NCBI RefSeq assembly: GCF_000715075.1
Contig: NC_134082.1
Span: forward strand, 58,057,466-58,121,465
Length of the DNA: 64,000 nt
Source of the DNA: Nicotiana tabacum
Taxonomy: Eukaryota; Streptophyta; Magnoliopsida; Solanales; Solanaceae
Direction of reading: 5' to 3'
The first letter of the stretch is position 1; each line of letters begins with the position of its first letter. Below the pieces are notes generated by a model, which was not told where the DNA came from, did no database searches, and saw only the letters and a program-made list of their open reading frames with translations. Shown here one piece after another: positions 1-11,700 of this stretch. The position numbers were made by a program, and so were the translations under genes.

Positions 1-1425
1 CCACAAGTCTTGCCATCTTCCACTGAAAACTCAGTTTCTATCCATAAGTACAACTTAGAAGCCTCCAATTATTGTATGTAGAGTTATGAACACAATAGGA
101 CCATTCTCTAGAGTCATCCACACTACTCAAACCGTAGTTAGATTAATTAAACAAACCGAACAACTTGTGCTTCATTAGCACTCTGACACTGCAGAATGTG
201 ACCTCATTCCAATATAACCAAGCAACTTCTTGCCCTATGCACCGAGCATTCCTTACCAACCACAACTCAAGTCATTCCCTGATTCTCGTACACCCATAAA
301 GCATAACATAGCCTTTATTGAAATTTCCTTTACTCGAGCCATAACTGATTCACAAATGCGCCTCGAACTGGGACCATTAGAGCACATAACCGTGCAATCA
401 ACTATTCAATAGTGGACTCCCCCACTTGGCTCAAAGTCATAGGTCAAACACACACCATAACTCATAACACATACGCTTTATTGCTGCCATAATACCATAG
501 TGAGATTAACTCAATCCTTCATAAGCTCGTGGAACACAGACCATCTGGTACTTTATATCTTCTACAAATCTCGTATTTACTCTCATAACAATTAAACCCA
601 CTCTCTTAAACGACCCAAATTAAATTCACATATATATTTCACTTGTAAATGGGATCTTCTAACAGACAACATAAAGATCACACAACTCCAGAACACTTTG
701 CAGGAGATAACCCACCTGCTTCGCCTTAACTAACATTTATGTATACCTTCCACCATTATAAACTGTACGCAGTCACTTAGTCTTCCTGAGTCTAAACTCA
801 TACCGCAATATGATTTTTTTTTACTTCACTCACAATTGGGAAACATGAAAAGATTCTTCACACGCCTATAACTTGGGGCTATACCTCGAATCAAGATGGA
901 ATTCAAGTACCTAATAGTTCTTCTATCCTCCAACAGACCCTTCTTATCGTTTCCAAATCATATGGATACATCTCGCAGTACTAACATACTCATCACATAG
1001 TTACTCAATCATCACTTCCACTAATAGGGACAATACCGAACATATAAGTTCAAAACACTTGCTTACACAATCAGCACCTCGGTGCTCAAGCCATAGGCAA
1101 ATATCCGGCCTCAAGTCCTTCAGATTGGCCCAATATCGACTTACAGAGATCACACATTGTCCCTCAATCGGGAAATCACAAACCATCAAGGCACATTTGA
1201 TACTGAGTGCTCATGCGCGCATACGAACGCGTGGAAGGAATTCAAAGAGTTGCATTTCAAGCTAAATCAAAGGACGCACGATAAGAATTCAAGAATGTGA
1301 AGTTTTCCTAAAGGTTCTGCAGCCTCTCGAGGATAAATACAGACATGTCCGTACCGATCCGTGAGACTCTACTAAAACTGCTCATGACTCGTGAGACCTA
1401 CGTAACCTAGGCTCTGATACCAACT
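1..1425 (-). mobile_element. Leader (5' internal) region of a gag-less Ty3/gypsy derivative, truncated by window edge
   Basis: On the minus strand this is the region just downstream of the 5' LTR at 1426-4523 and its primer-binding site. From about 320 to 1425 it aligns by eye with 14740-15831, the leader of the deleted element further right; for example 'caaagtcatagg' and 'cactcggtgctcaagccat'-like stretches occur in the same order. No reading frame of useful length encodes gag, although gag should begin about 200 bp after the PBS, as it does in the plus-strand element at 25738. Bases 1-320 show no match I can place. The rest of the element lies left of the window. A non-coding leader replacing gag suggests a non-autonomous family. 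Confidence 0.6.
1411..1422 (-). other. Primer-binding site (initiator Met tRNA type)
   Basis: On the minus strand this reads TGGTATCAGAGC, the complement of the 3' end of plant initiator methionine tRNA. It starts 3 bp inside the LTR boundary at 1426 and fixes the element as minus-strand. Confidence 0.85.
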
Positions 1426-4400
1426 TGTTACGACCCAAACCCCGCTCCGGTCGTGATGGCGTCTCTCGTGAAGACAAGGCCAGCCAACAAACCCATATCG
1501 CCTTTTCAAAAATAGTTAAACATTAATAAATAGTTTAAATATGATTTATTGATATAATTAACGGAAGCACAACCCGACACAACCTAACCGGGGTGTCACA
1601 AGTCATGAGCATCTACTAGGATATAAATACAACTAAAATCTTGGAGTGTACAAATACAGACTAATGAAATGAGGAGAGAGAAAAGCAGTGCTGCGAATGC
1701 CGGCAGCTACCTTGCTAAACCCTGATGACTCTGCCTCCGATCAGCCAAAACATACCTGAATCTGCACACAAGGTGCAGGGAGTAATGTGAGTACTCCGAC
1801 TCAATGAGTAATAATAATAAATAAAGACTGAAGGCAAGAAATCACGCAAAAATACAAGGTATTCCATACTGAAATAGTAAAATCACTTTAAATAATAAAG
1901 CAGTGAGAAATCAAGTGAAAATCCCTTTTTTCCAACAAGTAAAGCAAGTAGTTTACAAGTGAATAACAAAAATGATAGAAATGTAAACGGCCCCTTGGGC
2001 AAAACATGTACAACAAACTGCCCCTCGAACATAATATCAACAGAACCAGCCCCTCGGGCTCAATATCAGAACAGTGCCAGCCCCTCGGGCTCAATATCAG
2101 AATAGTAACAGCCCCTCGGGCTCAATATCAGAATAGTATCAACCCCTCAGACTACCTCACAATCACTCATATCAGCCCCTCGTGCATAGTATCAATCACT
2201 CAGAACAATGGGTACTCGCGCTCACTGTAGGTGTGCAGACTCCGGAGGGGCCTCTTATGGCCCAAGCGCTATATCAAGCCACCTCGTGGCATCATCACTC
2301 AACATATCCTCACATCACTCAAGCTACCACGTGGCATATAAAGTATCTCAGGCCCTCGGCCTTATATCACTCGGTCTCACATCACTCAAGCCACCGCATG
2401 GCATATAAAGTATCTCAGGCCCTCGGCCTCATATCACTCGGCATATCCTCACATATGGCCCTCGGCCTCACTCAATCCGGAAATCATCATAAGCCCATCG
2501 GGCATTTGTAAAACAGTAGTTCTCAGCCCAAAATACCATTTAGAAATATCATTTGAGTTTTCAAATCTGCATAAAAGCGGCTGAGTTTGTAAAACAATAA
2601 TTATAAACAGGACTGAGTTTAAATATAAGTCAAAACAGTGAGGAAATAGTGATAAAAATTCCCGAATGATTCAAATAATTGGAACGAAGCCCAAGTATGG
2701 CAATCAGCCCAAATCATGATGATAACAAATAAGTTTCAATCAAATATGCGTAAAATCATCAATCGGGATGGACCAAGTCACAATCCCCGGCAGTAAAAGA
2801 CCCCGCGCTCATCATCCAGCGCGTGTCTCACCTCAATATAGCACTAAGATGTGCAAATCCGGGGTTTCAAACCCTCAGGATATCATTTACAATAATTACT
2901 CACATCGAATCGGCTAATCCTCTAGCTCGCGATGCCTTTGTCTCTCAAATCGACCTCTGAATCCTCGAATCTAGACACAATAATTCGATTCAGTTAATAA
3001 AAATTATAGGAATTAATTCCATATGAAATTCTACATTTTCCATTAAAAATCCGAAATTGCACTCATAATTCACCCGTGGGGCCCACATATCAGAATATGA
3101 CAAAAGTCACGGAATATGAACACCCATCCAACCACGAGTCCAACCAAACGAATTTTACCAAAATCCGACATCGGATTGGCTTTCAAATATTAAAAATTCA
3201 TCTTTATGGAATTTTAGAAAATTCCTCCATTTCTCTTCAAATATCAATAATCTAATGCCAAAAATGAAGATTTATTCATGAAATAAAATTACAAGGGATT
3301 CAAGAACACTTACCCCAAGAATTCCCGTGATTTTTTGGTCAAAATTGCCTAAAACTCGAGCTTGGCAGTCAAAAAAATGACCAAAAACCGGACTGCTGAA
3401 CTTAAAAATGTCCAGAATTTTCGGGGGTACTGTTCATACGTTTTTACTATTCATATATTGTTCACGTGTACAGTTCATGGGTATTGTTCACGCAGGAGCG
3501 GTCACTGTTCACACGTGTAGAAAATGCAGAAACTGCCCAGAAAATTGCAGCAGCTTTTCTTTTCACTAAAAAGGCTCTAACTCTATCATACGAACTCGGA
3601 ATTCGATGATTCTTGTTCCTATGAGTCACAAATAATAATACGAACATAGCCCTTCAGTCGAAACTCAATTCGGAGCTCATTTTCTCAGTTCAATACCCAT
3701 TTCGCTCGTTAAACAATTAATTCATGTTTCGTGTCAAAAACCCAATCGCGACTTGATGAAATTAAACCAAACTTTCTGGATTAGTCCTATAAATCATTAT
3801 CAAAATTCTCGAAGTCTCGAAATCAAATTTCGATCTCTAGAACTAAAAATGGACCTTTGGATCATTACATGCTTATGCTCAAAACGGCAAAATCTTCCAA
3901 AAACTCTTCCAAAACATATATGAGCCTCATGGGACCCCCACCAAACATGCCAACACACCCCATATCATAAATTAAACTTGTTCCAACCTTTGGAACATCA
4001 AAATATCAAATCACCCTCGGATTCAAGCCTAAGAATTCCAAAACTTCCCAAATCCGAATTCGATCAAAAAGTCGACCAAACGACGTCCAAATGACTTGAA
4101 ATTTTGCACACACATCACAAATGACATAACGAAGCTACAACAACTCTCGGAATTTCATTCCGACCCTCAGATCAAAATCTCACCTATCAACCGGAATTCG
4201 CCAAAATATTAACTTTGCCAATTCAAGCCAAATCCTTCCACGGACATCCAAAATGCACTTCGATCGCTCTCCTAAGTCATAAATCACCCAACGAAGCTAT
4301 CCAAATCATAAAATTTCTGATCCCAGCTCATATACAAATAAGTCAACTATTAGTCAAACCTTTCAAATTCAAAGCTTTCAACTGAGACTGTTCTTTCAAA

Positions 4401-4523
4401 TTCATTCTAATTTTTCCTGAAAACCATAACCAACAATCTACATCAGTCATAATACGTTACATGGGGCAAGTCATGCCCGGGAACTGGCGATCAAAGTGCA
4501 AAAGTTCAAAACTACCAGTCGGC
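1426..4523 (-). repeat. 5' LTR of a minus-strand Ty3/gypsy element, outer end truncated
   Basis: The inner end reads TGTTACGACCC on the plus strand, next to the PBS. The LTR matches the solo LTR at 35170-38544 over most of its length, including the block 'gcagaaactgccca' and the final stretch 'aactggcgatcaaagtgc'. It is about 3.1 kb against 3.375 kb for the solo LTR. The outer end should read about GGTCGGGTCGTTACA but stops at 'accagtcgg' and joins tandem-unit DNA ('ctaacaattg'). The terminal 10 or so bases and the target duplication are therefore lost, and the junction has a few bases of microhomology. It carries internal minisatellites (1988-2190 and 2270-2440). Confidence 0.8.
1988..2190. 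repeat. LTR minisatellite, 'cccctcgggctcaatatcag' type
   Basis: About six imperfect copies of a unit of roughly 30-33 bp with the core 'gcccctcgggctcaatatc'. Related arrays occur at the matching place in the LTRs at 9050-9260 and 16430-16640. A second, weaker repeat built on 'ctcaagccacctcgtggcat' and 'caggccctcggcctcatatc' follows at about 2270-2470. Confidence 0.75.
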
Positions 4524-5796
4524 TAACAATTGAATTGGATGGTTCATGTATTATAATATAAATATATATCTTATCATGAATCATGATATAGATTAGATTC
4601 AATTATTTTTGTCTTTTAGTTCAAACTCAAATTCAAAATTTAAATTTTTTCTAGCTTTTAATTAAAAGTAAACATATATATAAGTCATTTCTACTTAAAG
4701 TATAATTAGCCTCAAACTATCTCTATTTTCGTAGTAAGTTTCATAAAGATTTTTTTTCTTCCGTTTTTAGGACAATACCATTAGTATATTTCGTCCTTTT
4801 TTCTCATCACCTAACTATGTTGTGAAAGTTGCATACGAAAGATGCTAATTAGTTAGTAATTTGATTATTCTCTTTCCACATTATTATTTATTACCAAGTG
4901 CCAGGTGCTACCATATTAAAAACAATAGGTGAATCCACTATCATTAATTCCATTATACATTATCGGTTTTGATTATTCCCTTTCCAAATTCTTTATCACC
5001 AAATGCCAAGTTGTTGGTCTTTTTTGTAAGCAAAAAAGGAAATACATTAAATATCTATATTATATCTAATTAGATTATGTCTTAAAAGTGTCAAGTGGCA
5101 TTTTCACAATACACCATTTGGCTTAACCACATGCTTTACTACTCTCCTTTTAATATAATATAGAAGATATGGAGATAAGAAACATGAAAATAACATTAAC
5201 AATCAGGACGGATTGAGAAAATTCCAAGAGAAGGTCACAAACCGTACATCTTAAAAGTCGTGTAACATATCAAGAAGATAGACGTAGCAGAACCAAATGA
5301 AAAAAGAAGAAGATAAAACTACAACTTATCCAAAGGAAAATACAAGCCACTCCATATTAGACTCTCATGAGTAAGATTATAAATATTACTCCACACAAAA
5401 TAGAGCACACCATCAGCTCTAAAATGTGCACGCTTACACAAGGTAAAAATAATAAAACGAAGATTCGGATCAATACGTTCGGTTCATCAGGTTCTACAAA
5501 AATAAGGATGACTATCCGTTGAACGACTAAGTTAATGGACAATAACAACTGAACCCTACAATCGTAAAACCAGGTGAACTAGGCATAATATTTCTTGTGT
5601 AAATTGAATCGCATAATTGGTCACTTAATTTAATGGTTTAGGGCTGACTCATCAAAAAGGTGTAGCTAAAGGAGAGGCAAAGAAAATAACTTTTCTAATA
5701 ATTTGAAAACTTTCAAAAATTTCTTCTCCCATCTTTACTCTTCATATTTTCTCATCTTCCCTACTTTCCGAAAAATGATCTAAGCATGGGTTTTGT

Positions 5797-5845
5797 CACT
5801 ACTAGAAATCAGGAAAAAATCGACCAAGCCATACCGACCACTTGG
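5797..5845 (+). repeat. Putative CACTA terminal inverted repeat (5' end), copy A
   Basis: The sequence opens CACTACTAGAAATC, the hallmark start of En/Spm (CACTA) elements. It is followed by 'atcgacca' and 'ataccgacca', short repeats of the kind found just inside CACTA termini. It is joined almost directly to the 3' half of a TNP2 gene. The same start is at 19795 (copy B) and 33059 (copy C). I found no matching 3' terminus (CTAGTAGTG) before the RABF2 gene. Confidence 0.6.
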
Positions 5846-6946
5846 TGTTATGTGTCATTCTAACCCGAAGGCTAGAATAAACTTACAAGAACATTGCAAG
5901 CGACTTGAATTATACTTGCAGACAGCAAATAATGGTAAGGTGTTCAAGCCCAAAGCAAGTTACACATTCACTTTGGAGGAAAGACGACAAATTTGTGATT
6001 GGGTTACGAAATTGAAGATGTCGGAGGATTATGCGTCGAATCTAGGAAAAAAAGTAGATATGGAGGTAGGAAAGTTTAGCCATTTAAAAAGTCATGACTG
6101 TCATGTTTTCATGGAGACCCTAGTGCCTATTGCATTTTGTTGTTTGCTTGAAAGAATCTGAAAACCCATCACAGAGATTAGTTTGTTTTTCAAAGACTTG
6201 TGTTCTACCATATAAAGAGAAGAAAACCTACTTTGGATGGATCTGAACATTCATGTAACTTCTAGTAAGATTGAAAAAATATTTCCATGTGGTTTTTTTG
6301 ATGTGATGGAACACCTTCCAATCCACCTTGTACACGAGGCACGACTTGGAGAGCCTGTTCAATGCAGATAGATGTATCCCTTTGGGAGGTAATATTATAA
6401 GTTTGATGTAATATTCTATTTTAATTGAATGTTCTTGGCTAACATGACATTACGTAGGACAATTGGCAAATACAAATAATTTTTTAACCAGAGGAATATG
6501 ATTGAAGGATCAATATGCGAAGCCTATCTTGCAAAGGAAACTGCACATTTTTGTTCTTATTATTTTGAGAGTAACGTGTCATGTTCTAGGAATAGGCCCA
6601 ATAGGCACACTATCGAATGTGTGAATGATCCACTATATCCACCAATGTCCATATTCAATCAATCAGGCCGATGTTCTAAGGATGTTAGAAAGAGAAGTTC
6701 GAGTGATATGGAGTATAAGTCAGCTACAATTCATGTGTTTCTAAATTGTCCCGAAGTTGTACAATTTTCAAGTAAGTATTGATTTATTAATTATCAAAAT
6801 ATAAAATTTACTATGATTACGTATTGATGCAACTAATAAAAATATTTGATGTGTCACAATCACTTCGTGGGTCAATTTGGCCATGATGTTGTATATACGA
6901 GTTTTGATACGTGGTTCAAACAGTTTGTAAGTTTATCCTGATAATG

Positions 6947-6948
<2 letters not shown>

Positions 6949-7029
<81 letters not shown>
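6949..7029. repeat. (AT)n microsatellite in TNP2 intron, copy A
   Basis: Uninterrupted AT dinucleotides, about 81 bp, in the last intron of the TNP2 fragment. The matching tracts in copies B and C are about 32 and 45 bp. Confidence 0.95.
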
Positions 7030-7033
<4 letters not shown>

Positions 7034-7517
7034 TGCTAACTTATGAATTCTTTTAACACTATGTAGGTAAATAATCCAAATAATAGTGTAAATCAATTGT
7101 TGAAAGATATATCTTGGGGACCTGAGCTTCAGGTCACAACAATGTCTAAGTACGTATTGAATGGTTATAAGTTTCATACAGAGGATTGCTTTAAAAATAA
7201 AAATAGCAATAATAGTAGGGTGTGGGTTCAAGGTGGTGATGGAAACCAAGTTGGAGATATTGATTATTATGGTGTGGACAAAACAATATTACAACTAGAA
7301 TATACATATTGGCCATATAAGAAAGTAATACTCTTAAGATGCAAGTGGTTTGACCCAAATCCAACAAGAGATACAAGAGTACACCACTTATTCAACATAA
7401 TTGACGTTAATCGTATGAGGGAGTATGATCGCTATGATTCTTTCATAATTGCACATTACGTTAGGCAAGTATATTATGCTCCTTATTCATTGCGGCGGAA
7501 TAAGTTCGATTGGTGGG

Positions 7518-8452
7518 TTAAAAAATTAGAGTCATAGTATATATTATTTCCATAATATAGCTGGGTCTTTATTGTAGTAAATATCTCTTATTTTTAGATT
7601 TTATTCGAAAAAGTGCCAAGTAATTTTCACTTTGCAAACTACCCTGCTTTTTCAAGATTAGAGAAGAATAATATTATTTTACTTAAAGTTCAAGCAACTT
7701 AATTTTCTTTTTATGCCTTGCAATCTCTCTTGAGTTTGGAGAGTGGGCATATATTTATTATTTTTTGAAGTAGCTTTATTGCCAATAGAAGTCGTTACAT
7801 AATCAACTACTGATATCCTTACCCTGTTGTTAACAAAAGACTGAATTTCATCTCTAACAATTGAATTAGATAGTTCATGTATTATAATATAAAAATATAT
7901 CTTATCATGATATAGATTAGATTCAATTATTTTTGTCTTTCAGTTCAAACTCAAATTCAAAATTTAAATTTTTTGTATCTTTTACTTAAAAGTAAACATA
8001 TATATAAAAGTCATTTCTACTTAAAGCATAATTAGCCTCATACTATCTCTATTTTCGTAGTACGTTTCATAAAGATTTTTTTTCTTTCGTTTTTTAGGAC
8101 AATACCATTAGAATATTTCGTCCTTTTTTCTCATCACCTAACTATGTTGTGAAAGTTGCATACGAAATATGCTAATTAGTTAGTAATTAACCATAATTAA
8201 TTTTAATATCATTAGTTACACTACAAAATTGTCAATTTTGATTATTCTCTTTTCGCATTATTTTTTATTACCAAGTGCCAGGTGCTACCATATTAAAAAT
8301 AATAGGTGAATCTACTATCATTAATTTCATTACAAATTATCGGTTTTTATTATTCCCTTTCCAAATTCTTTATTACCAAATGCCAAGTTGGTTGTCTTTT
8401 TTGTAAGCAAAAAAGGAAATACATTAAATATCTATATTATATCTAATTAGAT
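7518..8452 (+). repeat. Tandem unit, copy B, left segment
   Basis: Start of the second tandem copy, beginning 'ttaaaaaattagagtcatag', up to the TSD TAGAT (8448-8452) of the inserted Ty3/gypsy element. It holds AT-rich flank only, with no gene seen. The copy resumes at 19069. Confidence 0.85.
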
Positions 8453-9049
8453 TGTCACGACCCAATTCCCGAACCTGGTCATGATGGCGCCTCTCATGAA
8501 GACAAGGTCATCCATTCAACCTAATTCATCCTTTTAAGACAATTAATTAACACAATTATAGTATAAACATGGTTTAATAATATCCAATAGCGGAAAGTAT
8601 AGATAAAATACGGAAATCCATCCCAACTCAGCCCTAACCGGGGTGTCACAAGTCATGAGCTACTACATAGTTTACTAAAATTCTACAAAGTATGGAATTA
8701 GGAATAAAGTCTGAAGATATCACAAATAACAGAAGATAAGGGAGAAAACGGGTCCGCGAACGCCATGCAGCTACCTCGATAACTCCGATGAAAACTGAAC
8801 AGCAGAAAACTAGCTCTATGCCTCAGGAATACATATACCTGCACACATGGTGCAGGGAGTAATGTGAGTACTCCGACCCAGTGAGTAATAAATATAAATA
8901 ATGACTGAAGGTAAGAAAACACGTTAAAGTACACAACATTCTATACAGAAGCAGTGAAATCATTTAAAATAACAATTCAGTGAAATATCATGTGAAATTT
9001 CTTTTAAACCAGTAAAACATGTAATTTGGTAGTAAAATGACAAGTAGAA

Positions 9050-9260
9050 ACCTGTCCCTCGGGCTCAATATCAAAACAACAAGTAAAAATCTGCCCCTCG
9101 GGCTCAGTATCAAAATAACAAGTAGAAATATGCCCCTCGGGCTCAGTATCAAAATAGTAATTAGAAATCTGCCCCTCGCGCTCAGTATCAAAATAATAAG
9201 TAGAAATCGGCCCCTCGGGCTCAGTATCTCAGAACAGTATCAGCCCCTCAGGCTCAGAAC
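9050..9260. repeat. LTR minisatellite, 'cccctcgggctcagtatcaaaa' type
   Basis: Six imperfect copies of a unit of about 37 bp containing 'agtagaaatctgcccctcgg' followed by 'gctcagtatcaaaata'. The partner LTR has the same array at 16430-16640. Confidence 0.85.
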
Positions 9261-9529
9261 AGTATGAAGCAACCAATCAATGAAATAAGAGCACATAATT
9301 ATTATGGCAGATAATGCAGATAAGGAATAAATGCATGAGTGCAATGCAATGCATATGACGGTACCCTCTGGTGCCCACTGCGGCGTGCAGCCTGAGCCAT
9401 CCATATTTATTTATCGTAGACTGCGCTCACTGGGGGTGTGTACAGACTCCGGAGGGGCTCCTACAGCCCAAGCGCAATATCAAGCCACCTCGTGGCATCA
9501 AATCTAGGCCCTAGGCCTCATATCAATAT

Positions 9530-9640
9530 CAGTATAATCACCCAGGCTCTCGGCCTCAATATCAATGTAATCAACCAGGCTCTCGGCCTCAATATCAATG
9601 TAATCAACTAGGCTCTCGGCCTCAATATCAATGTAACATT
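9530..9640. repeat. LTR minisatellite, 'aggctctcggcctcaatatc' type
   Basis: Three clear copies of a 36-bp unit ('caggctctcggcctcaatat' followed by 'caatgtaatcaac'). The partner LTR has the same array at about 16918-17012. Confidence 0.85.
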
Positions 9641-11688
9641 GTTGCGGCGCGCAGCCCGTTCCATGCTCAGTCCAGAAATCATCATAAGCCCATTGGGCAT
9701 TCGTAAAACAATAGTTCTCAGCCCGAAATATCATTTAGAAATATCATTTAAGTTTTCAAATCTTAGAAAGATGGCTGAGTTTGCAAAACAGTATTTAAAA
9801 CCTTGGACTGAGATCAAATGATATGCAAAATATGCGAAAACAGTGATATCAATCCCTGAAGGATTCAAATAATTGGCAAGAAGCCCAAATGTAACAATCA
9901 AATCTAAGTAAGGATGATTCTCAATTTAGTTCAAGTAGAAAACACGGTAAAAACATCTCTCGGGACGGACCAAGTCACAATCCCCAATGGTGCTCTACCC
10001 CACGCCCGTTATCCGGCGTGCAAGTCACCTCAATATAGCGTTATGATGTGAAATTCCGGGGTTTCAAACCCTCAGGACATCATTTACATCAATTACTCAC
10101 CTCAAACCGGCTATTTCCTTAATTCGCGATGCCTTTGCCCCCCGAATTGGCCTCTTCGTGCGTCGAATCTATCCAAAATTAGAACGAATATGTCACATTA
10201 TGCTGTAGGAACAATACCCAATTGAAAATAACTGAAAAACATCAAAATCCCGAAATTTGGCAAAACCCGAGCCCCGGGCCCACTTTTCGAAATTCAGAAA
10301 AATTAACATCAACGGATTCCTTATCTCGCCACGAGTCTATACATATAAAATTTACCAAAATCGGACATCAACTCGACCCTCAAATCTTCAAATCTTATTT
10401 TCAAATCTCTAGGCCTAAATCCCCAATTTACTCCTCAAAAACATGTAATCTAGTCGGATTATTCGATGATAATTCAATATTATGGAGTAGAAATGATCAC
10501 AAGTGACTTACCTCAAGATTTCCCATGATTTCTTGCTCAAAAATCGCCCCAATCTGTGTTCTTTCACCAAAAAAATGTGAAAATGAGCAAAGAAAACCAA
10601 AACAACATTAATAACCCGAATCTGGTCGCTAAAAGACCCATTCTCATCGCTAAAAGTCCCAAATCTGGTCGCTAAAGGTGCACACCAGAACCTTCTGCAT
10701 CAGCAATATTTATTTTCACTAAAAAGGCTCTAACTCCACCATACGAACTCAGAATTCGATGATTCTTGTTCCTATGAGTCTTAAATAATGATAAGAACAT
10801 AGTCCTTCAATCGAAAATCAATTCGGAGCTCGTTTGCTCAGTGCGATATCCATTTCGCTCGTTAAACAATTAACTCATGTTTCGCGTCAAAAACCCAATC
10901 GCAACTTGATGAAATTAGACCAAACTTTCCAGATCACTCCTATAATTCATTATTTAAATTCTGGAAATCTCGAAATAAAATTTCGATCTCTAGAACTAAA
11001 AATGGACCTTTGGATCATTACGTGTTTATGCTTAAAACGGCAAAAAACTTCCAAAAACTCTTCCAAAACTTATTGGAGCCTCATGTGACCCCGACCAAAC
11101 ATTCCAACACACCCCATAACATCATTCAAACTTTTTCCAATCAACAAAACACCTCAAACAACATCAAAACCATCAATTCACATCGAATCCAAGCCTAAGT
11201 TTTCCAAAAACTTCCAAAACACGCATTTGATCAAAAACCCGACCAAATCACTTCCGAATGACATAAAATTTTGCACACACATCCCAAATCACATAATGAA
11301 GCTGCAGAAACTCTCGGAATTCCATTCTGACCCTTGGATCGAAATCTCACCTATCAACCGGAAATCGCTAAAATACTACTTTCGCCAATTCAAGCCAAAT
11401 TCCACACCGGACCTTCAAAACCAATTCCGATCGTGCTCCTAAGTCATAAATTACCTAATTGAGCTAGACAAATCATAAAAATTCCGATCCGAGATCATTT
11501 ACACATAAGTCAACGTCCGGTTGACTTTTCCAAAACAAACCTTCCTTAAAGAGACTAAGTGTCTCATTTCCTACTAAAACCAATCCAAATCAACTCGTTC
11601 ACACCCAACACTGATAATGAAGCATAAAGAAATAGGAAATGGGGAAAACGGGGCGGTAACTCACGAGACGACGGGTCGGGTCGTCACA

Positions 11689-11700
11689 TCCTCCTCAACT
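11689..11700 (-). other. Polypurine tract
   Basis: The minus strand reads AGTTGAGGAGGA immediately before the 3' LTR. This is the expected plus-strand priming site and confirms the element's orientation. Confidence 0.8.

Larger units (their letters stand above)
4524..7517 (+). repeat. Tandem unit, copy A (5' end missing)
   Basis: First of three near-identical head-to-tail copies of a unit of about 3.35 kb. It lacks roughly the first 340 bp of the unit, where the retroelement at 1-4523 abuts. It contains non-coding flank (4524-5796), a CACTA 5' terminus at 5797 and a TNP2-type transposase fragment. It ends at the junction 'ttggtggg|ttaaaaaa' where copy B starts. Bases 4524-5796 hold no gene I can support. 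They include the empty sites for the two later LTR-element insertions: TAGAT at 5071-5075 and AAAAT at 5337-5341. Confidence 0.85.
5797..7537 (+). pseudogene. CACTA TNP2-type transposase fragment, copy A (DUF4218 and DUF4216 regions)
   Basis: TNP2 proteins are the catalytic transposases of En/Spm elements; only the C-terminal part is here. Exon 1 (about 5846-6388) encodes 'YTFTLEERRQICDWV', 'LKSHDCHVFMETL' and 'FPCGFFDVMEHLPIHL', typical of the region before and within DUF4218. A GT-AG intron (6389-6457) follows, then an exon from 6458 to 6771 with 'EGSICEAYLAKETAHFCSYY' and 'PPMSIFNQSGR'. The last exon (7067-7537) encodes a DUF4216 domain ('LNGYKFHTEDC', 'YYGVDKTILQLEY', 'LRCKWFDPN'). Stops occur at 6159, near 6211, near 6367 and in 'AAATAA' near 6474. 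The open DUF4216 frame ends with a few residues read from unrelated DNA after the tandem junction at 7517, so it is chimeric. Not functional. Confidence 0.85.
8453..11688 (-). repeat. 3' LTR of the minus-strand element
   Basis: Plus-strand ends are TGTCACGACCC and GGGTCGTCACA, i.e. TG...CA on the element strand. It is 3236 bp against 3237 bp for its partner at 15832-19068, and the two differ by scattered substitutions. Minisatellites occur at 9050-9260 and 9530-9640. The terminal motif 'gggtcgtcaca' is shared with the other Ty3/gypsy LTRs of the window. Confidence 0.92.

Noticed and set aside
8988..9267. Overlapping frames on both strands with repeated peptide (for example 'LSPRGRFLLVILI')
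   Set aside because: The peptide repeats only reflect the 37-bp LTR minisatellite; both strands and the partner LTR (16367-16646) show the same effect.
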